Source of the DNA: G963674665 sp964609625
GTDB taxonomy: Bacteria; Desulfobacterota; Desulfovibrionia; Desulfovibrionales; Desulfovibrionaceae
NCBI GenBank assembly: GCA_964609625.1
Contig: CAZSRS010000002.1
Coordinates: forward strand, 62,001 to 126,000
Direction: 5' to 3'
Length of the DNA stretch: 64,000 nt
Position 1 is the stretch's first letter. Each line of letters begins with the position of its first letter. Of this stretch, positions 28,031-37,437 are shown in pieces. The notes beneath the pieces were generated by a model that was not told where the DNA came from, did not search any database, and worked only from the letters and a program-made list of their open reading frames with translations. The translations under genes were made by a program, and so were the position numbers.

Positions 28031-29725
28031 ATGTCAGATCTCCTTTCAGGAAAAATATCCTTCACGGGCCTGGGCTCGGGCACCGATTTCCAGACGATGG
28101 TCGAGCAGCTCATCGAAGTGGAGTCCGTGCACAAGAAGCAGTTGGAACTCTGGAAGCAGTCCTGGGAACTCAAGATCGAGGCCCTCAAGGAGCTGAACAA
28201 CTCCATCGTCTCCCTGCGCACCACCCTGCAGGGGCTGGACACCATGAACAAGTTCCTGGCCAAGGACGCAGTGACCTCCAATACCAGCGTTCTCACGGCC
28301 ACTGCGGACAGCACCGCCGAGGCAGCCACCCACTACATCGAGGTGGGCAGCCTGGCCCGCAACTCCATCTGGGTGAACGGCACCGGCTTGAGCAGCAAGA
28401 AGTCCTCGGTCACCGCATCCAACGCCACCTTCTCCTATACGTACCAGAGACCCGGCAAATCCAGCCCCACCACCGTGAATCTGGATCTCAGCGCCGGCGA
28501 CACCCTGGAAACCCTTGTCAACCGCATCAACACCGACCCGGACAACCCCGGTGTCCGTGCCACCATCATCTCGGACGGCGACAAGTACTATCTCCAGATG
28601 CGCGGCCTCGATCTGGGGAGCAAGGCCGACCTCACCATCAATACCGCGAACTTCGGCAACCTGGGCGCTTTCAGTGAAACCCAGGCCAACCAGGACGCCA
28701 GACTCAAGGTCAACGGCTGGCCGAGCGGCGAGGATGAATGGATAAGCAGCAGCAGCAACACGGTGACCAGCGCTATCGACGGCATGACCCTCAGCCTCAA
28801 GGAGATCGGCACCGTCCAAATTACCGTGAACGTCGACAACGAAGGCATCGTCGAGAACGTGAAGACCATCGTGGACAAGATCAACGAAGTGCGCACCCTG
28901 TTCTTCGCAGCCACGAACTTTGACGAGGTCAAGCAAAAGGGGTCCATCATGACCGGCAACTACGCGGTCCAGATGGTGGACAGTAAACTCAAACAGGCCG
29001 TGGCCGCAAAGGCGGCCGGCTTCGAGTACTACGACAACACCTCGCAGACAGGCGACCTGTTCACCTCCCTGGCCCAGCTGGGCATCAAGACCGACGCCGA
29101 GCAGGGCTCCGCCACAAGGGGGCTGCTGGTGCTGGACGAAGATCTCCTGCGTGACGCCCTGCGCATCGACCCCCAGAGCGTGGCCGAGTTGTTCTCGGCC
29201 CAGAACATCGGCGACCAGTCCGTCAAGAGCGGCAGTTTCCGGTACTACTCCTCGGTCGAAGGCATCACCAAGCCCGGGGTCTACGACGTTTCCTACACCG
29301 TCAGCGCTGGCGCCATCACCAAGGCCAGCATCGGGGGATATGCCGCGAAGGTCGACAACGACACCGGCGAGGTCACGGCACTGGAAGGTCCGGCCAAGGG
29401 TATCGTCTTCCTGGTCCTGGACAAGAGCGTGGACGGCACCTTCGGCGGCGATGTGCGCATCAAGCAGGGCAAGACTCGCGAACTCGCCGACCTGCTCAAG
29501 GACTACTCCAGCAGCCAGACCGGCCCCATGCGTATTGTCGAGGACAACTACGAAGACATCATCAAGAACATCGACAAGAAGATCGACTACGAAGAAACCC
29601 GGCTCGCCAAAAGAGCCGAAACCCTGCGCCTCAAGTTCGCCAGGCTCGAGGCCCTGCTCGGCCAATACGACCAGTTGAACACCTCTCTCGGCAACCAGAT
29701 CAAACAGCTCGAGAACAACAGTTGA
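28031..29725 (+). CDS. fliD: Flagellar filament-capping protein FliD
   Basis: 564 aa. FliD sits at the tip of the growing filament and folds incoming flagellin. The conserved N-terminus reads ISFTGLGSGTDFQTMVEQLI, followed by VESVHKKQLELWKQSWELKI. The C-terminal coiled coil ends RLEALLGQYDQLNTSLGNQI KQLENNS-like, as in FliD_C. The middle is variable as usual. Secreted by the flagellar type III apparatus without a cleaved signal. Confidence 0.95.
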   Translation: MSDLLSGKISFTGLGSGTDFQTMVEQLIEVESVHKKQLELWKQSWELKIEALKELNNSIVSLRTTLQGLDTMNKFLAKDAVTSNTSVLTATADSTAEAATHYIEVGSLARNSIWVNGTGLSSKKSSVTASNATFSYTYQRPGKSSPTTVNLDLSAGDTLETLVNRINTDPDNPGVRATIISDGDKYYLQMRGLDLGSKADLTINTANFGNLGAFSETQANQDARLKVNGWPSGEDEWISSSSNTVTSAIDGMTLSLKEIGTVQITVNVDNEGIVENVKTIVDKINEVRTLFFAATNFDEVKQKGSIMTGNYAVQMVDSKLKQAVAAKAAGFEYYDNTSQTGDLFTSLAQLGIKTDAEQGSATRGLLVLDEDLLRDALRIDPQSVAELFSAQNIGDQSVKSGSFRYYSSVEGITKPGVYDVSYTVSAGAITKASIGGYAAKVDNDTGEVTALEGPAKGIVFLVLDKSVDGTFGGDVRIKQGKTRELADLLKDYSSSQTGPMRIVEDNYEDIIKNIDKKIDYEETRLAKRAETLRLKFARLEALLGQYDQLNTSLGNQIKQLENNS

Positions 29726-29747
29726 GTCCGGGCCATAGGAGCACAGC

Positions 29748-30464
29748 ATGTTGAAGGCGGCTCAAGCGTATTTCCAAACCCAGGTCAACACCACCTCCCA
29801 GGGGCAACTGCTCCTGATGCTCTACGACGGCGCCATCAAGTTCCTCAGGCAGGCCAAGGAGCGCATGCAGGAACGGGACTACGCCAACAAGGGCATCCTC
29901 ATCTCCAAGGCCATCGACGTCATCTCCGAACTGGACAGCAGTCTGAACATCCAACGTGGCGGAGACATCGCCCAGAATCTCCACAACCTGTATTTCTTCT
30001 GCAACACCCGCCTGTTGCAGGCGAACATGAAGATGGACCAGGGTCTTCTGGACGAGGTGATCAAGATCCTCGGCGGACTGCGCGAGGCCTTTGCCCAGGC
30101 CATGCACGCCGCGCCCGCCGCGCAGGAGCCCCTGGCGCCGCCCGTCGCCCCCAGGCCCAAGGCGGACGTCATGCAGGCCCAGGCCCAACAGCCTCAACCC
30201 CAGGCCCAAAACCTTGCCCCCCAGCGGCAGGCCCAGGCCAAACCGTATCTCACCCTGACGCACTCCCCCAGGCAGGCACAGCCGGAAAAACCACCCGCGC
30301 AGCCCAAACAAGGACCCGAGCAAGCCGCCTCTCCCGTACCGCCCAAGCCCGGCACCCCTCCCCTGGAACAGGGTGTTGGCGCGGACAAGCCCGCGGCCAA
30401 GGTCCTGCAGAGCAGACTGCTGGCCGGTTCCAACATCTACCGCAAGATGGCCTCCCAGGAATAG
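29748..30464 (+). CDS. fliS: Flagellar export chaperone FliS with long Pro/Gln-rich tail
   Basis: 238 aa, against about 130 for the family. Residues 1-120 are a normal FliS: QAYFQTQVNTTSQGQLLLML, then YDGAIKFLRQAKERM and the helical bundle to ILGGLREAFAQAM. From about 121 on it is a low-complexity tail rich in Pro, Ala and Gln (QAQQPQPQAQNLAPQRQAQA). FliS keeps flagellin from polymerising in the cytoplasm. It lies 22 bases after fliD in one operon. Confidence 0.93.
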   Translation: MLKAAQAYFQTQVNTTSQGQLLLMLYDGAIKFLRQAKERMQERDYANKGILISKAIDVISELDSSLNIQRGGDIAQNLHNLYFFCNTRLLQANMKMDQGLLDEVIKILGGLREAFAQAMHAAPAAQEPLAPPVAPRPKADVMQAQAQQPQPQAQNLAPQRQAQAKPYLTLTHSPRQAQPEKPPAQPKQGPEQAASPVPPKPGTPPLEQGVGADKPAAKVLQSRLLAGSNIYRKMASQE

Positions 30465-30489
30465 CCGAAGCCCCAGGCACGACACTCCG

Positions 30490-30525
30490 GGCGGGCGGCT
30501 GAATTCCCGCCCGCCTTTGCATTTT
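30490..30525 (+). terminator. Terminator of fliD-fliS
   Basis: Stem GGCGGGCGG/CCGCCCGCC around CTGAATTC-type loop, followed by TTTGCATTTTT. Confidence 0.7.
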
Positions 30526-30539
30526 TCACGATTTACCCT

Positions 30540-31367
30540 ATGTTGCCGGGCATGACACAGCGCGACTCCATGCTCCTTGGCGTCTGCCAGACCCCTGTCC
30601 TGCGCTCCAGAGAGGCTCTCGTCCCATTTCTCGAGCAGGCCGAGACGCAGGCCGCAGGCCGTCCGGCCTTGTTCCTCCTGCCCGAACTCTTCTGGGGCGG
30701 CTTTGCCTACGACCAGAGCACCGAACTGCCGCGCGAGACTCCCGAACTCCTGCACTGGCTGCACCAACGCGCCCTGCACGCGGGCCTGACCTTTGCAGGC
30801 AGTTTTTGGAATCGAACACCCCAGGGCCCTGAAAACGCTCTGTTCCTTCTCGGCCAGGGCTGCGAGGCACCCCGCCGCATCCGCGCCAAGGCCGAACTCT
30901 TCCCCCTCTCCGTGGAGCAGAGACATTTCGTGCCCGACTCCGCCCCCCCCGCGCCTTTTACGGTGGGCGACCTGCTCTGCGGTGCCTGCATCTGTTTCGA
31001 ATTGCGCTTTCCGGAGTATTTCCGCTACCAAGTCGGGCAAGGGGAGCGCCCCCTGGACCTGCTGCTGCTCAGCTCCCAGTGGCCAGGGGTCCGCGCCGAA
31101 CACCTGCGTACCCTGACCAGGGCGCGGGCCATCGAGAACCAGTGCTTCGTGCTCTCCTGCAATGCCTGCGGCCCCTCGCCCCTGGGCGAGTTGGCCGGCG
31201 AGTCCTGCCTGGTGGGGCCGTGGGGGGAGATCGCCTTCGAGTGTGGCAGTGATCCCGAGGTCCTGGCCGCGGCCTTTGATCCGGAATCCCTCCTGCGTGC
31301 GCGCAGGCCATTCACCAGCCGCGCGGCCGGAGCCATCGTCTTGAGGCCACGCCTGCCCCACCGCTGA
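30540..31367 (+). CDS. Nitrilase-superfamily carbon-nitrogen hydrolase
   Basis: 275 aa. The Glu-Lys-Cys triad is visible: Glu in FLLPELFWGGF, Lys in RIRAKAELFPLS, and Cys152 in GACICFELRFPEYF. A WPGVRAEHLRTLTRARAIEN stretch follows. Closest in pattern to omega-amidase/NIT2-like or YafV-like members that hydrolyse alpha-ketoglutaramate; the assignment within the superfamily is inference. ATG at 30540 or 30552 are both possible; neither has a strong Shine-Dalgarno. Confidence 0.82.
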   Translation: MLPGMTQRDSMLLGVCQTPVLRSREALVPFLEQAETQAAGRPALFLLPELFWGGFAYDQSTELPRETPELLHWLHQRALHAGLTFAGSFWNRTPQGPENALFLLGQGCEAPRRIRAKAELFPLSVEQRHFVPDSAPPAPFTVGDLLCGACICFELRFPEYFRYQVGQGERPLDLLLLSSQWPGVRAEHLRTLTRARAIENQCFVLSCNACGPSPLGELAGESCLVGPWGEIAFECGSDPEVLAAAFDPESLLRARRPFTSRAAGAIVLRPRLPHR

Positions 31368-31560
31368 GCACCCCATTCCCGAGACCAGCCGCGCGATATC
31401 AAATTGCCCTCTTCGCTGGCAAAGGCAACTTGGTAGTAAAAACTGCGTGACTCAAAGCGCTGTTTCAATATACACTCATATGGCAAAAGACCTCACGGCA
31501 CTCTTGCCACCAACTCCCTGCAACAAATAGCAAAGCATTCCAGGCCATAACGGAGGGGGC

Positions 31561-33756
31561 ATGTACCAAGCCAGGCATCGCTTCAGTTTCACGTCCATGG
31601 CGCTTCCCGGCGACACCTTTGCCGTGATCTCTTTCACCGGACACACCGCCCTCTCGGCCCTCTTCGAGTACGACATCACCTTGGCTTCGAAACAGAAGGA
31701 CCTCGACCTGGCCGATATCATGTCCAACCCCGCCACGTTCACCATGCGCCCCAGGGCAGGACTTCTGCCCCTCACGGGCATCTTGCGTAGTTTCCGGCAA
31801 ATGCAGAGCATGGGGGAGTACGCCTTTTTCCAGGCCCGCTTCGTGCCCAAGCTCTGGCGGCTGACCCTGCTGCGCGACAACCAGATATTCCTGAACAAGA
31901 CGCTCCCGGAAATCACCACCGCAGTCCTCGAGCAAGGCGGCCTCTCGCCCCTGGACTACGATCTGCGCCTGAAGAACGACTACCCGCGCAGGGAATTCGT
32001 CTGCCAATACAACGAGACTCTCTTCGACTTCATTTCCCGTCGCCTGGAGCACGCGGGACTCTACTACTTTTTCGATTGCGACAATGATGCCACCAAGCTG
32101 GTTATCACCGACACCCTGGACGTCCACACGGACCTGCCTCAGGCCAAGGAGGTCGCCTACGCCCCCCCGTCCGGGCTGGACCGCAGCGGCAAGCAGAAGT
32201 TCGTCTACAGCCTGGCCATGGAGCAGTCCCTGGCTCCGGCCTTGGTCAAGGTCCGAGACTACCACTCCCAGACACCGTCCCTGAACATCCAGGCCCAGCG
32301 CCGGATCAGCCAGGACACCCGGGGCGAGACCTACCTGTATGGGGAAGGCGCCCTGAGTCCAGGTGAGGCCGACCATCTGGCCACCATCCGCGCCCAGGAA
32401 CAGCAATGCGGACTCACCGTGTTCCACGGTGAGAGCACGGTGCCACAACTGCGCCCCGGCTTCCTGACCACCCTCAAGGGGTATTACCGCAACGATTGCA
32501 ACCAGACCATGCTTGTCACGCGCTGTACCCATCATGGCGCGCAGGCCGAGTATCTGGTCCAGGGCCTGCGCAACGTCATCAGCGCCTTGGACAACACCAT
32601 GGACTACCACAACACCTTCACGGCCATCCCGGCGAACGTGCAGTACCGCCCCCCGAGGGTCACTCCCAAACCACGCATCCACGGGACCCTCAACGCCTTC
32701 ATCGACGCGGCCGGCTCCGGGCAGTACGCGGAGCTCGACGATCAGGGCCGCTACAAGGTCATCCTGCCCTTCGACCTCTCGGGTCGCAAGGACGGCCGCG
32801 CCTCCTGCTGGCTGCGCATGGTGCAACCCTACACCGGAGCGACCCATGGCATGCACTTCCCCTTACACAAGGGCGCCGAGGTCCTCCTGACTTTCATCGA
32901 GGGCGATCCGGACCGCCCCGTCATCGCCGGTGCGGTGCCCAACCCGGAACATCCCAGCCAGGTCACCAACCGGGACCAGACCATGTGCAAGATTACCACC
33001 GGGGGACTGAATCTGCTGCACATGCAGGACAAGGCCGGTGCTGAACACATCCTCCTGAAATCGCCCGTGGGCAACACGCTCATGAGCATGGGCGCCATGC
33101 CCGAAACCGACGATGAAGGCGGGGACAAGGACGGCTGGAAAAAGCCCAAGCACGACAAGGGCGGCTTCCGCTGGAGCACCGAGGGCGAGTGGAACAGCAA
33201 GATACACCAGAAAATGAGCGTGGAGGTGGGCGGCAACGCCACCACGGTGGTAATGGGGGGCGACGAGACAATCGTCCTGGGATTCGACAACTGGACCGTG
33301 GGAGGACTGAAGACCGAAATCGTGGTAGGCTACTATCTGTCCACGCACGTCTCCGGCACTCTGGAAGTGCACACCGGCGTGCGAGCCGAGTTCGACGCTT
33401 CGGAGCATTGCCACATGCGGGCAAGTTCGTTCGAGACCGCGGAGGACAAGGTGGATATCGTGGGGCTGGACACCAAGGTCCGTGAACTATTGACCACAGT
33501 TGCGAAGAATTCCCAAAACATAACACAAAATTCCGGATTGATATCAGAATTTGGCGACGCCCTGCTGATGGCGGAAAACAGCATCACTGAAGTCTCCACC
33601 CAGTTGCAACAGGAACTCAATGCCATCCGCATGCACGATGTGCATTTGACCGAGGAGAACCTGAACCTCATCAACCAAAAGCTCAACATCACGGAAGAGG
33701 ACTTCAATCTCGGGATCGAAGCTCTGTTTGTCCACGACGCCAACATATTCCTGTAG
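31561..33756 (+). CDS. vgrG: VgrG / type VI secretion spike protein (orphan) with unusual C-terminal tail
   Basis: 731 aa. The gp27-like base is clear (FSFTSMALPGDTFAVISFTG, FVCQYNETLFDFISRRLEHA, GLYYFFD), as is the gp5-like OB and spike region (GQYAELDDQGRYKVILPFDL, PLHKGAEVLLTFIEGDPDRP). VgrG trimers form the puncturing tip of the T6SS. After a Gly-rich needle-like segment (VGGNATTVVMGGDET), the last 100 residues form a predicted coiled coil (TTVAKNSQNITQNSGLISEF, EVSTQLQQELNAI), encoded by DNA of clearly lower GC. No T6SS core, PAAR or recognisable effector gene is adjacent. Confidence 0.88.
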   Translation: MYQARHRFSFTSMALPGDTFAVISFTGHTALSALFEYDITLASKQKDLDLADIMSNPATFTMRPRAGLLPLTGILRSFRQMQSMGEYAFFQARFVPKLWRLTLLRDNQIFLNKTLPEITTAVLEQGGLSPLDYDLRLKNDYPRREFVCQYNETLFDFISRRLEHAGLYYFFDCDNDATKLVITDTLDVHTDLPQAKEVAYAPPSGLDRSGKQKFVYSLAMEQSLAPALVKVRDYHSQTPSLNIQAQRRISQDTRGETYLYGEGALSPGEADHLATIRAQEQQCGLTVFHGESTVPQLRPGFLTTLKGYYRNDCNQTMLVTRCTHHGAQAEYLVQGLRNVISALDNTMDYHNTFTAIPANVQYRPPRVTPKPRIHGTLNAFIDAAGSGQYAELDDQGRYKVILPFDLSGRKDGRASCWLRMVQPYTGATHGMHFPLHKGAEVLLTFIEGDPDRPVIAGAVPNPEHPSQVTNRDQTMCKITTGGLNLLHMQDKAGAEHILLKSPVGNTLMSMGAMPETDDEGGDKDGWKKPKHDKGGFRWSTEGEWNSKIHQKMSVEVGGNATTVVMGGDETIVLGFDNWTVGGLKTEIVVGYYLSTHVSGTLEVHTGVRAEFDASEHCHMRASSFETAEDKVDIVGLDTKVRELLTTVAKNSQNITQNSGLISEFGDALLMAENSITEVSTQLQQELNAIRMHDVHLTEENLNLINQKLNITEEDFNLGIEALFVHDANIFL

Positions 33757-34009
33757 CAACGTCAGCAAACGAGTTTCCCTCTGGCCACGAGGCCGAGGGA
33801 ACGATTCCTGTGCGCGGGTGGAGGAGGCATCGCCCCTTGCTCGGGTAGGGTCCGGCCTCTCACCACCGAGCGACGGTGATGCCACCTGCTCCGCCCCCTT
33901 GCCCCCTCCCCGCACAGGTATTATCTTGGGCCACGACCAGAGAATCGCTCCTTGATCAATGGGCCGCTCGCCAGTACAATGGCGATTGCACTCTCAACAA
34001 GGAATCGAC

Positions 34010-35032
34010 ATGGAAATCAAATGTCCAAAATGCACGTTCAGCCGCACGGTGAACGAAGAAAAAGTTCCGCCCACGGCAGAGGTCGCCACCTGTCCCAAAT
34101 GCGGCGAAAAGTTCCGTTTCCGCACCGTGGGGCTCAAGACCCCCCCTGCTCCTGCCACGACTCCCCGTCCACCGCGTCCTGAGGCATCCACTCCGCCACC
34201 TCTCCGGGAAGGGAAGCCGGTTGCGGCACCTCCCCAGGCACCTTCCCAGACACCTCCCCTGAACGATGCCGACGATCAGCCGCGTACCCCACCCCGACCG
34301 ACCGCACCCTACCACGTGCCCCAGGGCGACGTGTTCGAGAGCCTCGATGACATGGGACGAGACGAGCGCGGTTCCAGGGGGAACCACCGCCCAGACTTTG
34401 ACCACGAACCATTCGCCGAGGAAGACGTGCCCTGGGAGCGCCTGGACGTCTACGGCTTTTTCCCCGGCCTCGTCCAGACCATCAAACGCGTCATGCTCCA
34501 ACCGGCATCGTTTTTCGGCACCATGCCCGTTGGGGGCGGACTGCTGCGCCCCTTGGCCTTTTACGTGCTCGTGGGCATGGTTTCCTTCATCGCCCAGTAC
34601 GTTTTCCAGATCCTGGGCATGCAGTTCATGTTTGGGGTGACCGACACCGACATTCCCGGGGAGGCCTACGGCCTGATGGGCGCCATGTCCGCCGGCATGC
34701 TGCTGATCTATCCCTTGGTGATGGCCGCCGGACTGTTCGTCGGCGCTGGGATCCAGCATGTGCTGCTGCTGCTGTTCAAGGCCGGCTCCCGGGGTTTCGA
34801 GGCCACCTTCCGTGTCGCGGCCTATGCCAGCGCACCCTTCATCCTCGGCGTGATCCCGCTGCTCGGCAATGTGGTCGGCGGCATCTGGGGCTTGGTGCTC
34901 ATCGTCATAGGCCTCAAGTATGTCCACGACACGACCTATGGCCGCGTGCTGGCGGCGATTTTCGCGCCATTGCTGGCCCTTGTTTTCCTGGGAATCCTCG
35001 CCGCGGTCATGTTGGGGGCCATGCTTTCCTGA
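34010..35032 (+). CDS. Zinc-ribbon (MJ0042-type) and Yip1-like membrane protein
   Basis: 340 aa. Start at ATG 34010 after AAGGAATCGAC. The N-terminus has two CxxC knuckles, IKCPKCTFSR and TCPKCGEKFRF, typical of the MJ0042 zinc ribbon. Residues 45-120 are Pro-rich linker. The C-terminal half has about five membrane segments (LAFYVLVGMVSFIAQYVFQI, LLIYPLVMAAGLFVGAGIQH, and others) with the Yip1 layout. Function unknown; such proteins are common in Deltaproteobacteria. It is followed at short spacing by two more genes in the same direction. Confidence 0.75.
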   Translation: MEIKCPKCTFSRTVNEEKVPPTAEVATCPKCGEKFRFRTVGLKTPPAPATTPRPPRPEASTPPPLREGKPVAAPPQAPSQTPPLNDADDQPRTPPRPTAPYHVPQGDVFESLDDMGRDERGSRGNHRPDFDHEPFAEEDVPWERLDVYGFFPGLVQTIKRVMLQPASFFGTMPVGGGLLRPLAFYVLVGMVSFIAQYVFQILGMQFMFGVTDTDIPGEAYGLMGAMSAGMLLIYPLVMAAGLFVGAGIQHVLLLLFKAGSRGFEATFRVAAYASAPFILGVIPLLGNVVGGIWGLVLIVIGLKYVHDTTYGRVLAAIFAPLLALVFLGILAAVMLGAMLS

Positions 35033-35057
35033 CAGGGAACGGCGGAATGGAGGAATC

Positions 35058-35393
35058 ATGAAGTCCTGGTTGCTGCGCAAGATCAAGGAATACAGGGAGC
35101 GGAGGCGCCTAGCCCAGGAGATCGACCCCGAATCCTTCCGCATCCTGGCCCGGGAATTGCGCGATCTGGCCTCCGTGGCCGAACGCCTCTGGCCGCAGCA
35201 GCCCCAGTTCCACTCCAGGATCAAACGCATCCAAACGGACATGGAACAACTCGACCGCCTGACATCCAGGCCTGAATTCAAGCGTCTCTCGGCCCAGAAA
35301 CGCATGCAACTGCGCAACAGCCTGATCCAGTCCAGGCAGCAGCTCATGGAGACCGTCCAGACAGCGCCCTCCCCCACCGCCACCCTGCAGTGA
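35058..35393 (+). CDS. Small coiled-coil protein of unknown function
   Basis: 111 aa, ATG preceded by GGAGGAATC. Highly charged and helical (KIKEYRERRRLAQEIDPESF, then RLSAQKRMQLRNSLIQSRQQ), no signal peptide or cysteine. It sits 25 bases after the Yip1-like gene and 18 bases before the lipoprotein gene, so the three probably form an operon. No family recognised. Confidence 0.65.
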   Translation: MKSWLLRKIKEYRERRRLAQEIDPESFRILARELRDLASVAERLWPQQPQFHSRIKRIQTDMEQLDRLTSRPEFKRLSAQKRMQLRNSLIQSRQQLMETVQTAPSPTATLQ

Positions 35394-35411
35394 GAGAGGG
35401 CAGGAGAAACC

Positions 35412-36110
35412 ATGTCCCGTACTACGACATCACCTTCACTGGGAGCCGCACTCGCACTACTGGCGGTTTGCTGGCTCGTTCTGCTGACCGGTTGCGGCCG
35501 TATCGGCGCGAACATGGACATTGGCGACGGCGCCACCATCTATGTGGAAGACAAGGTCAAGACGCCCCTGCGCCCCGAAGTCTATCTGCACCCCAAGGAC
35601 CACCCCGACAGGGAGCTTACGGCCCTGATGTTCCCCTTCCGCTTCCGGCAGAGCATCCAGAACCCGCTGCACTACGGCAGGGAGCTTGGCCGGGTTTTCT
35701 GGCAGATCTGGCTCCAGGAGAAAATCTTCCCGGTCATGGAATTCGAGGAAAACCGGGCCTGGCCCGGCGGGCAGGCGGCCGTGGCCCAGGCCAGGGCCAA
35801 GGGCGCGGACCTGGCCATCGGCGGCGACATCACCCTGTTCATGGCCGGCGGCTCCTACGGTGACTCCAGGCTGGCCCTGCGCCTGGAAATCTACGATGCC
35901 TACTCCGGCGCCCTGATCTGGTCCCTGGCACACATGGGCGAACTCAAAAGCGAGGTCATGGGCGACTACATACTTTTCAAGAAGCGCACCACCATGCCCA
36001 GCGATCCCATCTACGCCATCACGGTCAAGTTGGCCGAAGACATGAGCGTGCCCCTCAAGGGCTGGATCATGCCCGTGCGCATGCAGACCGGCAAGGAGAA
36101 CGAGCTGTAG
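35412..36110 (+). CDS. Lipoprotein of unknown function
   Basis: 232 aa. Lipobox VLLTGC near residues 23-28 marks a lipid-anchored envelope protein. The mature part carries LRPEVYLHPKDHPDRELTAL, a central AKGADLAIGGDITLFMAGGS and LALRLEIYDAYSGALIWSLA. This alpha/beta pattern resembles CsgG/GNA1162/LpoB-like envelope lipoproteins, but the match is only by eye. Asp follows only later after the Cys (CGRIG), so outer-membrane sorting is expected. Confidence 0.7.
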   Translation: MSRTTTSPSLGAALALLAVCWLVLLTGCGRIGANMDIGDGATIYVEDKVKTPLRPEVYLHPKDHPDRELTALMFPFRFRQSIQNPLHYGRELGRVFWQIWLQEKIFPVMEFEENRAWPGGQAAVAQARAKGADLAIGGDITLFMAGGSYGDSRLALRLEIYDAYSGALIWSLAHMGELKSEVMGDYILFKKRTTMPSDPIYAITVKLAEDMSVPLKGWIMPVRMQTGKENEL

Positions 36111-36134
36111 GCGTTCAGACACATGGATTTTCCA

Positions 36135-36145
36135 CCCCCCCCCCC
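36135..36145. repeat. Poly-C tract (11 C) upstream of ahbC
   Basis: Run of eleven C residues, 82 bases before ahbC. A -10-like TATAAT at 36201-36206 lies between the tract and ahbC, giving a possible very short leader. Such tracts can vary in length by slippage. Confidence 0.5.
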
Positions 36146-36226
36146 GCACCACTGGCAACGAACTCCGGCACGCCCCGCCGTCTGGGCGCCCCGCATGTCG
36201 TATAATCGACGCACCAAGGAGACATC

Positions 36227-37420
36227 ATGATCGGTATATCCAAACTTTACTGCGGCCAGGTCGAACCCTCGGACGCCCTGCGCTACGGCCGCCACTCAGG
36301 CCAGTTGCCCTCGCACCTGCTGCAGTTTTCCAAGGACAAGAAGCCCGTTGTTGTCTGGAACATGACCCAGCGCTGCAACCTCAAATGCGTGCACTGCTAC
36401 GCCAAGGCCATCGAGGAAGACGGCGGCGATCCCATCGACACGACCCAGGCCAAGGCCATGATCGACGACTTGGCCGCATTCGGCTCCCCGGTGATGCTCT
36501 TTTCAGGCGGCGAGCCCCTGGTGCGCAAGGACCTGGTCGAACTCGCACACTACGCGGTCTCCAAGGGCATGCGCGCCGTCATCTCCACCAACGGCACCCT
36601 CATCACCCGCGAAAAGGCCAAGGAACTCAAAGAAGTGGGACTGTCCTACGTGGGTATCTCCCTGGACGGCGGCGAAGAGATCCACGACCGCTTCCGCGGC
36701 GTGCCCGGCTCCTTCCAGCGCGCACTCAAGGGCATCGAGAACTGCCAGGCCGAGGGGCTCAAGGTCGGCCTGCGCTTCACCATCAACCGTCGCAACGTCC
36801 AGGATATCCCTGTACTCTTCGACATCGTGGAAGAACGCGACGTCCCGCGCATCTGTTTCTACCACCTGGTCTACTCCGGCCGCGGTTCTGAACTGATCAA
36901 GGAAGACCTCGACCACCAGGAGACCCGCCAGGTCCTGGACCTGATCATGGACCGAACCAGGGCCATGCACGAAAAAGGCCTGCTCAAGGAGGTCCTCACC
37001 GTAGACAACCACGCCGACGGCCCCTACGTCTACCTGCGCACCCTCAAGGAAGACCCCAAGCGCGCCGCCGAGATCATGGAACTCTTGCAGTTCAACGAGG
37101 GCAACAACTCCGGCCGGGGTATCGGCTGCATTTCCTGGGACGGCAGGATCCACGCCGACCAGTTCTGGCGCCAGCACGTCTTCGGCAACGTCCTGGAGCG
37201 CCCCTTCTCGGAAATCTGGAACGACGAGAGCATCGAGCTGCTGCACAAGCTCAAGGACAAGAAACAATACGTCAAGGGGCGCTGCGCCACCTGCCGCTAC
37301 CTGAACATCTGCGCCGGCAACTTCCGCGCACGGGCCGAGGCCTGGTACGGCGACATCTGGGCCCAGGACCCGGCCTGCTACCTCACTGACGAGGAAATCG
37401 CCCCCGAGAGCGCCCAATAA
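36227..37420 (+). CDS. ahbC: 12,18-didecarboxysiroheme deacetylase AhbC (radical SAM)
   Basis: 397 aa. In the siroheme-dependent heme pathway AhbC removes the two acetate side chains of didecarboxysiroheme to give Fe-coproporphyrin III. The N-terminus MIGISKLYCGQVEPSDALRY is typical. The radical-SAM cluster motif CNLKCVHC is at about residues 50-57, with the GGEP SAM motif in FSGGEPLVRKDL. A C-terminal SPASM-like cysteine set (GCISWDG, CATCRYLNICAGN) binds a second cluster. Start after AAGGAGACATC. First gene of the heme operon. Confidence 0.93.
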   Translation: MIGISKLYCGQVEPSDALRYGRHSGQLPSHLLQFSKDKKPVVVWNMTQRCNLKCVHCYAKAIEEDGGDPIDTTQAKAMIDDLAAFGSPVMLFSGGEPLVRKDLVELAHYAVSKGMRAVISTNGTLITREKAKELKEVGLSYVGISLDGGEEIHDRFRGVPGSFQRALKGIENCQAEGLKVGLRFTINRRNVQDIPVLFDIVEERDVPRICFYHLVYSGRGSELIKEDLDHQETRQVLDLIMDRTRAMHEKGLLKEVLTVDNHADGPYVYLRTLKEDPKRAAEIMELLQFNEGNNSGRGIGCISWDGRIHADQFWRQHVFGNVLERPFSEIWNDESIELLHKLKDKKQYVKGRCATCRYLNICAGNFRARAEAWYGDIWAQDPACYLTDEEIAPESAQ

Positions 37421-37437
37421 CCCTGGAGGACCGGACC

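Noticed and set aside
28046..29749. Long minus-strand frame opposite fliD
   Set aside because: Shadow of fliD with no start signal and no protein family pattern.
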